Origin: Lachnoclostridium sp. UBA1175
GTDB taxonomy: Bacteria; Bacillota; Clostridia; Lachnospirales; Lachnospiraceae
NCBI GenBank assembly: GCA_002311665.1
Contig: DBYX01000020.1
Coordinates: 1 to 64,000 of the forward strand
Direction: 5' to 3'
DNA length: 64,000 bases
Translations under genes and position numbers: made by a program
Shown here: piece by piece, positions 35,405-43,553 of the stretch
How positions within the stretch are numbered: position 1 is the stretch's first letter
Layout: every line of letters starts with the position of its first letter
The notes under the pieces: model-generated
Told to the model about the DNA's origin: nothing
The model's input: the letters and a program-made list of their open reading frames with translations, nothing else
Database searches by the model: none

Positions 35405-36328
35405 TCAATAAAACCGATCGGATCCGTCCTCCCCGGATCCGCGTTCGGGAGCCTCCGCAATCTTTCTCCGGAGGGTGTTCAGCACGCGCTTTTTGTCGGC
35501 GCACCACTGCGGCTCGATCAGCAGTTTCTTCGGCCCGTCGCCTGTGAGGCGGTGAATGACCGTCTCGGGCGGAAGCAGCTGTAGCGCCCGCACGATGAGG
35601 TCGGAGTATTTCTCCAAGGTCATGACGGGCCAGGGCGCCGCGGCATAGTCCGCGGCCGTTTTTGTTCCGCGCAGGATCTGCAGCAGCTGGAGTTTGACGC
35701 CGTCCGGCGGGGGTGTGAGGGAGGCGAGATAGCGGACCGATCCGAGCATGTCGGGCTCATTTTCCCCGGGAAGACCGAAGATCAGATGCACGATCACCGT
35801 GAGCCCCGCAGCCTTCAGCCGGCGGTAGGCGTCCTCGAAGGTGCGGAGCGGGTAGCCGCGGTTGAGGCGTGCGGCCGTCTCGTCGTGCACGGTCTGCAGC
35901 CCGAGTTCAACCCACACGGGCTTGATGCGATTTAAATCCATGAGCATCGTGATCACCTCATCCCCGACACAGTCCGGGCGCGTCCCCAGGGAGAGGATCG
36001 CGATGTCCTCGCGCATAATGGTGCGGCGGTAAAGCTCCCGCAGCTTTGCGAGGTCGCCGTACGTGTTCGTGTATGACTGGTAGTACGCGATGAAACGCTC
36101 GCCCTGCGTCTTGGCGCGGACCAGCGCCTTGGCCTTCGCGATCTGTTCGTCGAGCGGCGCCAATGCGGACGCAAACTCGCCGCTTCCTCCCTCGGAGCAG
36201 AAGGCGCAGCCGCCGTAGCCGAGCGTCCCGTCCCGGTTGGGGCAGGTGCAGCCGCTCTCGAGGGCGAGGCGGTAAATCTTCTCACCGTATTGTTTCTTCA
36301 GAACGTCGGATATCAGACGGATCTGCAT
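35405..36328 (-). CDS. Radical SAM protein of the YhcC family (TIGR01212 type)
   Basis: 307 residues. The iron-sulfur/radical-SAM segment is CTCPNRDGTLGYGGCAFC (Cys29, Cys41 and Cys44 as likely cluster ligands), characteristic of the YhcC/TIGR01212 group. Later blocks WVELGLQTVHDETA and LIFGLPGENEPDM are typical of the radical-SAM barrel. In the family the reaction is unassigned; a role in RNA or cofactor modification has been suggested from context. It lies 24 bases downstream of the LysR gene on the same strand and may be read through from it. Confidence 0.9.
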   Translation of the reverse strand: MQIRLISDVLKKQYGEKIYRLALESGCTCPNRDGTLGYGGCAFCSEGGSGEFASALAPLDEQIAKAKALVRAKTQGERFIAYYQSYTNTYGDLAKLRELYRRTIMREDIAILSLGTRPDCVGDEVITMLMDLNRIKPVWVELGLQTVHDETAARLNRGYPLRTFEDAYRRLKAAGLTVIVHLIFGLPGENEPDMLGSVRYLASLTPPPDGVKLQLLQILRGTKTAADYAAAPWPVMTLEKYSDLIVRALQLLPPETVIHRLTGDGPKKLLIEPQWCADKKRVLNTLRRKIAEAPERGSGEDGSDRFY

Positions 36329-36352
36329 TGTTTATTCTCCCGGTAACTTATT

Positions 36353-37252
36353 TCACTTGACCGAATCTTTCAGATAGCCGATGTAGGCGGTTGTGAGCGC
36401 GGATGGCCGGATGCCGGCGGGCAGGATGAAGCCGATCTGCATGAAATCCTCCGCCTCGAGCGGTTTTGCGATGATGTTCGGGCCGTTCAGCTCCTCGCTG
36501 ATCACGCCGCTGCAGATCGTGTATCCGTTCAGGCCGATCAGAAGATTGAACAGGGTGGCGCGGTCGCATACCACGAGCTCGCGGTCCGAATCCATCGTGC
36601 TCAGTATCTCCTCCGAAAAATAAAACGAGTTGTGGTTTCCCTGTTCGTAGGAGAGCCGCGGGTACGGCTTCAGATCCTCGAGCGTGATCGTGTCCTTCGC
36701 GGCTAAGGGGCTTGTCTTGCCGATGAAGACGTGCGGCCGGGCGGTGAAGAGCGGCTCGAACGTGAGGTTGTTGTCGCGCAGCGTCTTGCGGATGACGGTC
36801 TCGTTGAAGTTGTTAATGTACAGAACGCCGATCTCGCTTCGGAGTTTTGCGACATCCTCGATGATCTCGTACGTCTGCGTTTCGCGCATATGGAACTCGT
36901 AGCGGTCGCCGCCGCATTCGCGCAGCAGTTTGACGAAGGCTTCGACGGCGAAGGAGTAGTGCTGTGACGACACGCAGAAGCGCTGCTTGCCGAAGGAGCG
37001 GCCGGTGTAGCGCTCCTCGATCAGGTCGGTCTGTTCGACGACCTGCCGCGCGTATCCGAGGAATTCCTCACCCTCCGGCGTCAGCTCAATCCCCTTGTTC
37101 GAGCGGGAGAACAGCGTGATCCCGTACTCCTTCTCAAGCTCGTGGATGGAGGCGGTCAGGCTCGGCTGTGCGAGAAATAGCCGCTTTGCGGCTTCGGTGA
37201 TGTTGCCCGTCTCTGCGACGGTTATGACATATTGCAGCTGCTTCAGTGTCAT
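36353..37252 (-). CDS. LysR-family transcriptional regulator
   Basis: 299 residues from the ATG at 37252, preceded by AGGAGG; longer in-frame starts reach into the promoter. The N-terminal winged HTH (MTLKQLQYVITVAETGNITE and AAKRLFLAQPSLT) is standard, followed by the periplasmic-binding-like effector domain. It is divergent from a MetE-like methyltransferase gene, and a T-N11-A dyad sits between them at the spacing LysR activators use. Control of methionine or one-carbon genes in the manner of MetR is inferred. The effector is unknown. Confidence 0.92.
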   Translation of the reverse strand: MTLKQLQYVITVAETGNITEAAKRLFLAQPSLTASIHELEKEYGITLFSRSNKGIELTPEGEEFLGYARQVVEQTDLIEERYTGRSFGKQRFCVSSQHYSFAVEAFVKLLRECGGDRYEFHMRETQTYEIIEDVAKLRSEIGVLYINNFNETVIRKTLRDNNLTFEPLFTARPHVFIGKTSPLAAKDTITLEDLKPYPRLSYEQGNHNSFYFSEEILSTMDSDRELVVCDRATLFNLLIGLNGYTICSGVISEELNGPNIIAKPLEAEDFMQIGFILPAGIRPSALTTAYIGYLKDSVK

Positions 37253-37322
37253 CGTATTCCTCCTGTGTAAGAGTGCGCCGGCATAGATCCCGGCACCTCG
37301 AAAGTTCATAGAGTTTACAGAC

Positions 37323-37351
37323 ATTATATCACGAAGCATAGGGAAAATCTA
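37323..37351 (-). promoter_or_regulatory. Promoter of the LysR gene
   Basis: Minus-strand TATAAT at 37328-37323, with a weak TAGATT 17 bases upstream that overlaps the LysR box. This is consistent with negative autoregulation. Confidence 0.55.
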
Positions 37352-37353
37352 TG
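37337..37353. promoter_or_regulatory. LysR-box dyad CATAG-N7-CTATG
   Basis: A perfect 5-bp inverted repeat with T-N11-A (T37339, A37351). Its centre (~37345) is about 66 bp before the predicted start point of the divergent methyltransferase gene, the standard LysR recognition position. Confidence 0.65.
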
Positions 37354-37375
37354 ACAAAACAAGAACTTTATATAT

Positions 37376-37404
37376 TTTACCCACTGAACAAGTAGGCGTA
37401 TACT
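37376..37404 (+). promoter_or_regulatory. Promoter of the MetE-like gene
   Basis: TTTACC at 37376-37381, a 17-base spacer and TATACT at 37399-37404. Confidence 0.68.
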
Positions 37405-37500
37405 TGGCACCATAAACGCCGGGGAGACCGGCGGTGATACGGGGGAGAATGACTTGCGGGAGCGGGGCATTTTCCGTGCAAACGCAAGGAGGATGATCAT

Positions 37501-38619
37501 ATGAGCAATTGTAAGACACCGTTTCGTTATGACTATGTCGGAAGCTTTCTGCGTCCGGTGAAGCTGAAGAAGGCGAGAGCAGAGTTCGAGGAGGGCAGGA
37601 TCGGCAGCGCGGAGCTGAAGGTTGTTGAGGATGAGTGCATACGTGAGCTTGTTGCCAAACAGAAGGAGCTCGGCTACCACGTGATCACGGACGGCGAGTT
37701 CCGCCGCGCGACATGGCATCTCGATTTTATGTGGGGCTTCGACGGCATCGCGCATCAGCGCACGAAGACCGGACTTCCGTTCCACGGGGAGCAGGCGATG
37801 ATCGACGACACATTTCTCGTCGGCAAGTTGTCTCTCGGTAAGGAGCATCCGTTCGTGGAGCACTACCGCTTCGTGAAAGCACTCGAGGATGAGAACACGG
37901 TGGCGAAGCAGACGATCCCGGCGCCGGCACAGTTCCTGGCACAGCTGGTGATGCCTTTCGCAGCGGAAAATACGCGCAAATACTATGCGGATGATGCGGA
38001 GTTGATCGACGATCTTGTGGCAGGCTACCGCGAGGTGATCCGCCAGCTGTACGAGGCGGGCTGCCGCAATCTGCAGCTCGACGACTGCACGTGGGGAATG
38101 CTCGTCGACCCGCGTGTGAATATGTTTTACGGTGCGGAGGACGGCGGTGTGGACCGCATCAAGGAGGCGTACCTCACCATCAACAACCGCGTGATCGAGG
38201 GAAAACCGGAGGATCTCGTGATCAACACGCACGTGTGCCGCGGCAACTACCATTCCGCGTACGCCAGCACCGGCGCGTACAACGGTATCTCGGAGTTCCT
38301 CTTCGCACGGGAAAATGTGGATGCGTTCTACCTGGAGTTCGACGACGAGAGATCGGGCGGTTTCGACCCGCTCGCGAAGGTTTCCGGCGACAAGAAGGTT
38401 GTCCTCGGTCTGATCACCACGAAGTCCCCGAAACTGGAGGACAAGGAGGCGGTCATTGCGAGGATCCGCGAGGCCGCGAAGTACATCCCGCTTGAGCGGC
38501 TCTGCCTGAGCCCGCAGTGCGGATTTGCCTCGTGCGAGATCGGCAACAAGCTGACCGAGGAGGAGCAGTGGGCAAAACTCGCGCTCGTCAAGGAAATCGC
38601 GGAGGAAGTCTGGAAGTAG
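37501..38619 (+). CDS. Cobalamin-independent methionine synthase-like protein (YxjG/YxjH family)
   Basis: 372 residues with CAAGGAGG upstream. It corresponds to the C-terminal catalytic half of MetE without the N-terminal half. Zinc-ligand candidates are His and Cys in NTHVCRGN and Cys in SPQCGFAS. Conserved blocks at VGSFLRP and ITDGEFRR match the family. Such short proteins are thought to transfer a methyl group to homocysteine or a related thiol using a donor other than polyglutamyl-methyl-THF. The divergent LysR gene with its box suggests methionine-linked control. A modest hairpin terminator follows. Confidence 0.88.
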   Translation: MSNCKTPFRYDYVGSFLRPVKLKKARAEFEEGRIGSAELKVVEDECIRELVAKQKELGYHVITDGEFRRATWHLDFMWGFDGIAHQRTKTGLPFHGEQAMIDDTFLVGKLSLGKEHPFVEHYRFVKALEDENTVAKQTIPAPAQFLAQLVMPFAAENTRKYYADDAELIDDLVAGYREVIRQLYEAGCRNLQLDDCTWGMLVDPRVNMFYGAEDGGVDRIKEAYLTINNRVIEGKPEDLVINTHVCRGNYHSAYASTGAYNGISEFLFARENVDAFYLEFDDERSGGFDPLAKVSGDKKVVLGLITTKSPKLEDKEAVIARIREAAKYIPLERLCLSPQCGFASCEIGNKLTEEEQWAKLALVKEIAEEVWK

Positions 38620-38692
38620 GATACGGCGGGAATTTTTCGCGGAAGAGATGTTTCGCGGAAGGAACCGTGTGATAACGGAGAAGGTTGTAAGG

Positions 38693-38738
38693 CAGGGCTG
38701 CCGCACCGGCGTTTGGTCGGATCGCGACAGCCCTGTTT
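38693..38738 (+). terminator. Probable terminator after the MetE-like gene
   Basis: CAGGGCTG (38693-38700) pairs with CAGCCCTG (38728-38735), with inner CCG/CGG, then TTT. Confidence 0.6.
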
Positions 38739-38774
38739 GTCGGCAAATGAACAAATGTTGCATCAAATTGTACA

Positions 38775-38803
38775 TTGTGCGTACACGCGGCGTGGAGTAT
38801 ACT
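38775..38803 (+). promoter_or_regulatory. Promoter of the nitroreductase cluster
   Basis: TTGTGC at 38775-38780, a 17-base spacer and TATACT at 38798-38803. A short CCGCA/TGCGG hairpin follows at once. Confidence 0.62.
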
Positions 38804-38891
38804 TTTCCGCATAAGGTGCGGTTTGGGGTTGCGGCGTCGGCCGCGCGCACCGGAGTTTGCATTGCGGCGTTGGCCGAAGGAGGTAGGGGTT

Positions 38892-39416
38892 ATGAACGAG
38901 ACTTTGAAGGTGTTGGAGACGAGAAGAAGCTGCCGGAATTTTAAGCCGGATATGATCAAGAAGGAGGAGCTCGACGCGATCCTGCGTGCGGGCACGTATG
39001 CGGCGACGGGGATGGGAAGACAGAGCCCCATCATCATCGCGGTGACCGACAGGGAGATGCGTGACAGGCTCTCCGATGAGAACCGCAAGGTGATCGGTTC
39101 CCAGGACAAGTTCGATCCGTTCTACGGCGCTCCGGTGATCCTGATCGTTCTCGCGAAGAAGGACGTAGTGACGCACGTGTACGACGGTTCGCTCGTGATC
39201 GGCAACCTGATGAATGCGGCGGAGAGCCTCGGTGTTGCGAGCATCTGGATCCACCGTGCGAAGGAGGAGTTCGAGTCCGAGTTCGGCAAGGAGCTTCTCG
39301 CGAAACTCGGCGTTGAGGGCGAGTACGAGGGCATCGGCCACTGCGCGCTCGGCTATGCTGCGGAACCGCCGAAGGAAGCGGCACCGCGCAAGGACAACTA
39401 CGTATATTACATTTGA
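38892..39416 (+). CDS. Nitroreductase-family FMN oxidoreductase
   Basis: 174 residues from the ATG at 38892 (GGAGGTAGGGG upstream); an upstream in-frame extension crosses the promoter. Family signs are the N-terminal RRSCRNFKPD block (phosphate contact with FMN), GTYAATGMGRQSP, and the later LMNAAESLGVASIWI and IGHCALGYA segments. The enzyme uses flavin to reduce an electrophilic substrate with NAD(P)H; the substrate is not predictable. It opens a run of six same-strand genes to 42530 that mixes flavin enzymes and sugar-type enzymes. Confidence 0.9.
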   Translation: MNETLKVLETRRSCRNFKPDMIKKEELDAILRAGTYAATGMGRQSPIIIAVTDREMRDRLSDENRKVIGSQDKFDPFYGAPVILIVLAKKDVVTHVYDGSLVIGNLMNAAESLGVASIWIHRAKEEFESEFGKELLAKLGVEGEYEGIGHCALGYAAEPPKEAAPRKDNYVYYI

Positions 39417-39449
39417 CCGGTTCCGTCGATCCGGGAGGGAGATACCGTC

Positions 39450-40082
39450 ATGGATAAGAAATTCAAAGTGCTGCTCTTAAACGGCAGTCCGCGCAAGGAA
39501 GGCAATATCGCCGTGGCGCTCGGCGAGATGGAGAAGGTGTTCGAGGAGCTCGGTGTCGAGTATGAGACCGTTCTGCTCGGTCGCAACGACATCCGCGGAT
39601 GCATCGCATGCGAGAGCTGCCGCAAGACGCACAAGTGCGTGTTCGACGACATTGTCAACGAGCTCGCCGTCAAATTTGAGGCAGCAGACGGGCTTGTCAT
39701 CGCCTCGCCGGTGTACTACGGCTCGGCCAACGGCACGCTGATGTCGGCGCTGCAGCGGCTGTTCTACAGCACCTCGTTCGACAAGAGCCTGAAGGTCGGC
39801 GCGAGCGTGGTCAGCGCGAGACGTTCCGGCTGCACGGCGACATTTGACGAACTCAACAAGTTCTTCACGCTATCCAACATGCCGATCGCGACGAGTCAGT
39901 ACTGGAACAACATCTACGGATGGGAGCCGGGCGAGGCACGCGTGGATGCGGAAGGCGTGCAGGTGATGCGCGTGCTCGCGCGCAACATGGTATTCCTGAT
40001 GCAGAGCATTGAACTCGGCAAGGAGCAACTCGGCCTGCCCAAGCCGGAACTGCCGCGCGTTTGGACGAATTTTACGAGATGA
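39450..40082 (+). CDS. Flavodoxin-fold NAD(P)H/FMN reductase (iron-sulfur flavoprotein-like)
   Basis: 210 residues, GGGAGGGAG before the ATG. The flavodoxin-like phosphate loop is LLNGSPRKEGNIAVAL. A Cys cluster (CIACESCRKTHKC, ~50-62) follows as in anaerobe iron-sulfur flavoproteins, where such Cys bind a 4Fe-4S cluster. ASPVYYGSANG is the second flavin loop. It is probably a cytoplasmic electron-transfer partner. It lies 33 bases after the nitroreductase, so both are likely expressed together. Confidence 0.88.
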   Translation: MDKKFKVLLLNGSPRKEGNIAVALGEMEKVFEELGVEYETVLLGRNDIRGCIACESCRKTHKCVFDDIVNELAVKFEAADGLVIASPVYYGSANGTLMSALQRLFYSTSFDKSLKVGASVVSARRSGCTATFDELNKFFTLSNMPIATSQYWNNIYGWEPGEARVDAEGVQVMRVLARNMVFLMQSIELGKEQLGLPKPELPRVWTNFTR

Positions 40083-40166
40083 TCCGTGTGTGACACGGGA
40101 CTCTGGGCGTGAGGGAAACTTCATGCCGGATACAACAACGAAAAGCAGTGAACGGGGGATGATCGG

Positions 40167-40745
40167 ATGATCAGAGTCAGGCTTGCGACGGAGGATGACG
40201 CGGAGGCGCTTCTTTCGATTTACGCGTATTATGTAAAAAATACGGCGGTTTCCTACGAGTATGCAGTGCCGTCGACGGAGGAGTTTCGCGGGAGGATCCG
40301 CAAGACTCTTGCAAACTATCCCTATCTTGTCGCCGAGGTGGACGGCAGGATTGCGGGGTATATCTATGCGGGAAGGTTCGGCGAGCGCAAGGCGTACGAC
40401 TGGTCCGCGGCGTCGTCGATCTACATCGGCGAGGAGTACCACAGGCTCGGTATCGGGCGGCTTCTGTACGGGAAACTGGAGAGCATTTTACGCAGACAGA
40501 ACATAACGAATGTGTACGCCGGTGTGGCGGAGCCTATGGCCGAGGACGAGTATCTGACGAACAACAGCAGGTACTTCCACGAGGCGCTCGGCTACCGCAT
40601 CGTCGGCCGTTACACCGGCTGCGGCAACAAGTTCGGGCGGTGGTACAACCTGCTGTGGATGGAGAAGATCTTCGACGGGCGAAGCGACAATCCCAAGCCG
40701 TTCATCCCGTTCCCCGAGCTGGACATAACGGACGAGGATCTGTGA
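40167..40745 (+). CDS. GNAT-family N-acetyltransferase, phosphinothricin-acetyltransferase-like
   Basis: 192 residues. The GNAT acetyl-CoA loop is EEYHRLGIGRLLYG (Q/R-x-x-G-x-G/A type), and the N-terminus IRVRLATEDDAEAL is usual for the family. SYEYAVPSTEEF and WSAASSIYI resemble Pat/YwnH-type enzymes, which acetylate small amines or amino-acid analogues such as methionine sulfoximine. The native substrate is uncertain. It lies 84 bases after the flavoprotein gene, in the same direction. Confidence 0.83.
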   Translation: MIRVRLATEDDAEALLSIYAYYVKNTAVSYEYAVPSTEEFRGRIRKTLANYPYLVAEVDGRIAGYIYAGRFGERKAYDWSAASSIYIGEEYHRLGIGRLLYGKLESILRRQNITNVYAGVAEPMAEDEYLTNNSRYFHEALGYRIVGRYTGCGNKFGRWYNLLWMEKIFDGRSDNPKPFIPFPELDITDEDL

Positions 40746-40791
40746 GAAGGCAGTGACGCCGATACGGCGACTGCCGGAGAAGGAGGTTACG

Positions 40792-41700
40792 ATGAGTTAT
40801 ACCAGAGTTTCCGACGCCAACGAGATCACCGCGCGCTATATGGATTCCATCCTGATCGAGGAGCGGCTGATCGACTCCGTCAAGGCGGATCTGGCGACGA
40901 CTTTCCTGGGCGAGACATTCTCGATGCCCGTGATGACGCCGGCATTTTCCCACCTGAGAAACTACGGCGGACGGCCGCAGAACGGCCTGGTCGAGTACTC
41001 GCTGGCCGCGAGGGAGTGCAACATCCTCAATTTCTGCGGCATGATGGAAAATGATATGTTCCGCGCGATCGCGGAGACCGGCGCGAAGACAGTGCGCATC
41101 GTCAAGCCGTACGCGGACAACGCGAAGGTGCGCGACCAGCTGCGGTTTGCTGAGGATGTCGGCGCGTTCGGCGTCGGCATGGACATCGACCATATCTTCG
41201 GACCGAACGGGTATGACATCTGTGTCGGCGAGGAGATGGCGGCGCAGACGACGGATATGCTCCGCTCGTACGTGGAATCCACGAAGCTGCCCTTCATTGT
41301 GAAGGGCGTGCTCGGACCCGATGATGCCGTCAAATGCGCGGAGATCGGCGTGAAGGCGATCATCGTGAGCCATCACCATGGGCGGATGCCTTATGCGGTG
41401 CCGCCGATGATGGTGTTGCCGAAGATCCGTGAGGCGCTTGCGGGCAGCGGCGTGGAGATCATCGTGGACTGCGGGATCGGCAGCGGCGCCGATGTGTACA
41501 AGGCGCTTGCGCTCGGTGCGAATGCGGCGGCGGTCGGACGCTCGATGCTTCCGGCGCTTGAGCAGGACGGCACGGAGGGTGTGGTTCGGTTCCTTCGCGG
41601 CGTGGCGGACGAGCTCCGCTTTGTGATGAGCTGCACCGGTTTTGCAAAGGTCGGCGACGTCGATGACAGAGCGCTGGTCATTCCGGAGGTTCGCTTATGA
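40792..41700 (+). CDS. FMN-dependent alpha-hydroxy-acid oxidase/dehydrogenase family protein (divergent)
   Basis: 302 residues from the ATG at 40792 (AAGGAGG upstream). The TIM-barrel pattern of the L-lactate oxidase/dehydrogenase family is visible: LPFIVKGVLGPDDAVKC, AIIVSHHHGR, EIIVDCGIGSGADVYKAL and GANAAAVGRSML. The usual SNHGGRQLD active-site loop is replaced by SHHHGRMPYAVPPM, so the substrate may differ from simple 2-hydroxy acids. It is also shorter than the ~350-residue family norm. Its stop overlaps the next start by 4 bases (ATGA), so translation of the two is coupled. Confidence 0.82.
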   Translation: MSYTRVSDANEITARYMDSILIEERLIDSVKADLATTFLGETFSMPVMTPAFSHLRNYGGRPQNGLVEYSLAARECNILNFCGMMENDMFRAIAETGAKTVRIVKPYADNAKVRDQLRFAEDVGAFGVGMDIDHIFGPNGYDICVGEEMAAQTTDMLRSYVESTKLPFIVKGVLGPDDAVKCAEIGVKAIIVSHHHGRMPYAVPPMMVLPKIREALAGSGVEIIVDCGIGSGADVYKALALGANAAAVGRSMLPALEQDGTEGVVRFLRGVADELRFVMSCTGFAKVGDVDDRALVIPEVRL

Positions 41701-42530
41701 GACTCGGTACTTCATCGCCCCTGCGGCACGACTCCCCGGAGGAGTGGGCGGCCAACCAGGTGAAACTCGGATGCGGTACGGTCGTGTTCCCGGTTTCCTG
41801 CCTGGAGCCGGAACAGAAGATCATCGCATACAAGGAGGCTGCGGAGAAAGCAGGACTCACGATCGCGGAGGTCGGGATCTGGCGCAACGCGCTTGCGGCG
41901 GACCCGGAGGAGCGGAAGCGAAACCGCGATTACTGCGTGGAGCAGCTTCGCCTTGCCGACTATCTGGGCGCGCGGTGCGCGGTCAATGTTGCGGGTGCCT
42001 TCGGGCCTCGATGGGACGGCGGATACCGTGAGAATTTTGCGAGGGAAGCGTGGGATGAGACGGTCGCGATGGTGCGGGAGATCATCGACCGCGCCGATGT
42101 GAAGAGGACGTATTACACGCTGGAGCCGATGCCGTGGATGGTTCCGACCGGACCGCGCGAGTATGTGCGCCTTCTGGAGGACGTCGGGCGCGACCGGTTC
42201 GCCGTGCATATGGACATCATCAATATGATCAACTCTGCGGAGCGGTATTTTCACCCGGAGGAGTTCGTTGACGAGTGTGTCGAGTGGCTCGGAGGGCAGA
42301 TCCGAAGCTGTCACATCAAGGATGTGCATCTGGACGGGCGCTACACGCTGCGGCTTGAGGAGTGCGGCCCGGGTGACGGGGAGTTCCCGCTTCGCTATTA
42401 CGCGGAGAGGATGAGCGCCGTCGATCCGGATATGCCCGTGATCCTCGAGCATTTGAATACGGATGAGGAGTACCTGCGATACCTTGCGTATCTTAAGAAG
42501 GAACTCGAAGGTTTGTGCGTAGAAAAGTGA
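41697..42530 (+). CDS. Sugar phosphate isomerase/epimerase (xylose isomerase-like TIM barrel)
   Basis: 277 residues; the start ATG overlaps the preceding stop. Metal-ligand candidates typical of the AP-endonuclease-2-like barrel appear in order: the Glu of TLEPMPWM, the Asp of VHMDIINM, the His of CHIKDVHL and the Glu of ILEHL. The family covers isomerases and epimerases of keto-sugars or inositol derivatives. Pairing with an FMN hydroxy-acid-type oxidase suggests stepwise processing of one carbohydrate acid or polyol; this is inference. It ends the cluster, and a terminator follows directly. Confidence 0.87.
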   Translation: MRLGTSSPLRHDSPEEWAANQVKLGCGTVVFPVSCLEPEQKIIAYKEAAEKAGLTIAEVGIWRNALAADPEERKRNRDYCVEQLRLADYLGARCAVNVAGAFGPRWDGGYRENFAREAWDETVAMVREIIDRADVKRTYYTLEPMPWMVPTGPREYVRLLEDVGRDRFAVHMDIINMINSAERYFHPEEFVDECVEWLGGQIRSCHIKDVHLDGRYTLRLEECGPGDGEFPLRYYAERMSAVDPDMPVILEHLNTDEEYLRYLAYLKKELEGLCVEK

Positions 42531-42537
42531 ACGAAGA

Positions 42538-42579
42538 AATGATTCCCCGGGAGCGTTTGCACGATTTCGGGGAATTATT
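42538..42579 (+). terminator. Terminator after the isomerase gene
   Basis: AAT-G-ATTCCCC (42538-42548) pairs with GGGGAAT-T-ATT (42569-42579), T-rich at its end. Confidence 0.65.
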
Positions 42580-42590
42580 TCGCGTATTCA

Positions 42591-42619
42591 TTGACTATAT
42601 CCCGCTCAAAACATATAAT
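42591..42619 (+). promoter_or_regulatory. Promoter of the YxGP-protein/radical-SAM operon
   Basis: TTGACT at 42591-42596, a 17-base spacer and TATAAT at 42614-42619, among the strongest promoters in the window. The leader is ~77 bases. Confidence 0.82.
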
Positions 42620-42701
42620 TTATGTGTGGTTTTATCGCCGGTGCCCCGGAACAATGGGCAGTGCGGCGGGTGTGGCTTGTACGGAGAAGAGGAGACGGTC
42701 T

Positions 42702-43544
42702 ATGAAGAACTTTTTTAAGAATTTATTCGGCAGAAAATACCCCGACAGAGCCGACGGGCCCTCGACGAAGCACGGCCGCGTCTATGCGGGGCCGGACAGC
42801 AGAAGGTTCCGCAGAAACGGAACGGAATGCGTGTACGCCGGTCCGTCGATGCGACCCGAGGACGAGGAGATGACCTGTGTGTACGCGGGTCCGCCCGAGG
42901 ATCTGGATCCGGAGATCGATGATGCTCTGATCGAGGAGGTATACAACGGACCCGAGATGATGGAGGGCTGCTACCTCGAGAGACCTGAGGAGCTCGACGA
43001 GGACGTTGAGGACGACGAGGAATCCGAGGAGGAGTCGGAAGAGGAGTCCGAAGAGGATTATGACGGCAATGACGAAGAAGCCGTCGAAGAGCCCGAAGAG
43101 GATGTCGATAATGCGGATCCGAACAGGAGCGATCCGGTGAACGATCCGAAGTTTATGGCGGTTTATGCGGGACCCGGTATGATGAACAGACCCGGGACGC
43201 CGATGGGACTTGTGTACGCAGGTCCCGGGATGATGCGTCAGCTGGCACAGATCGAACCCGATTCCTCAATGACGATGATGGCATATTTCGGACCCGGAGG
43301 TCCGAACAATCCGCTTGTCCCGGGAATGATGACGGTGATGCCGCAGAGTCCGTCGAACCCCGACGCGGAGACGGCGAGAGGGGAGCATAAATTCTGCCCG
43401 ATGTGCGGCAAGATCTCACCCGCGACGACGAAATTCTGCCCGGAGTGCGGCATGAATCTGTCGAACGAGCCGGTGCATGAGGGAAGTGCAGACGATGTTG
43501 CCGGGGAGGATCCGTCCTCCGAAGGCTCCGATGTGAAGGAGTGA
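42702..43544 (+). CDS. Repeated [V/A]-Y-x-G-P protein with zinc ribbon; probable multi-core RiPP precursor
   Basis: 280 residues from the ATG at 42702 (GAGGAG upstream). The core motif occurs seven times: VYAGP at 27-31, 44-48, 60-64, 154-158 and 171-175, VYNGP at 80-84 and AYFGP at 194-198. Several copies are preceded by Cys or Met and followed by an acidic or Met-rich stretch. A 50-residue Glu/Asp linker (~96-139) splits two groups of cores. A zinc ribbon (CPMCG at 232-236, CPECG at 246-250) lies near the C-terminus. There is no signal peptide or membrane span. The next gene, 9 bases on, is a SPASM radical-SAM enzyme. Repeated short motifs beside such a maturase suggest a modified peptide/protein substrate. 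The modification is unknown. Confidence 0.72.
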   Translation: MKNFFKNLFGRKYPDRADGPSTKHGRVYAGPDSRRFRRNGTECVYAGPSMRPEDEEMTCVYAGPPEDLDPEIDDALIEEVYNGPEMMEGCYLERPEELDEDVEDDEESEEESEEESEEDYDGNDEEAVEEPEEDVDNADPNRSDPVNDPKFMAVYAGPGMMNRPGTPMGLVYAGPGMMRQLAQIEPDSSMTMMAYFGPGGPNNPLVPGMMTVMPQSPSNPDAETARGEHKFCPMCGKISPATTKFCPECGMNLSNEPVHEGSADDVAGEDPSSEGSDVKE

Positions 43545-43553
43545 CCGCGGCGT

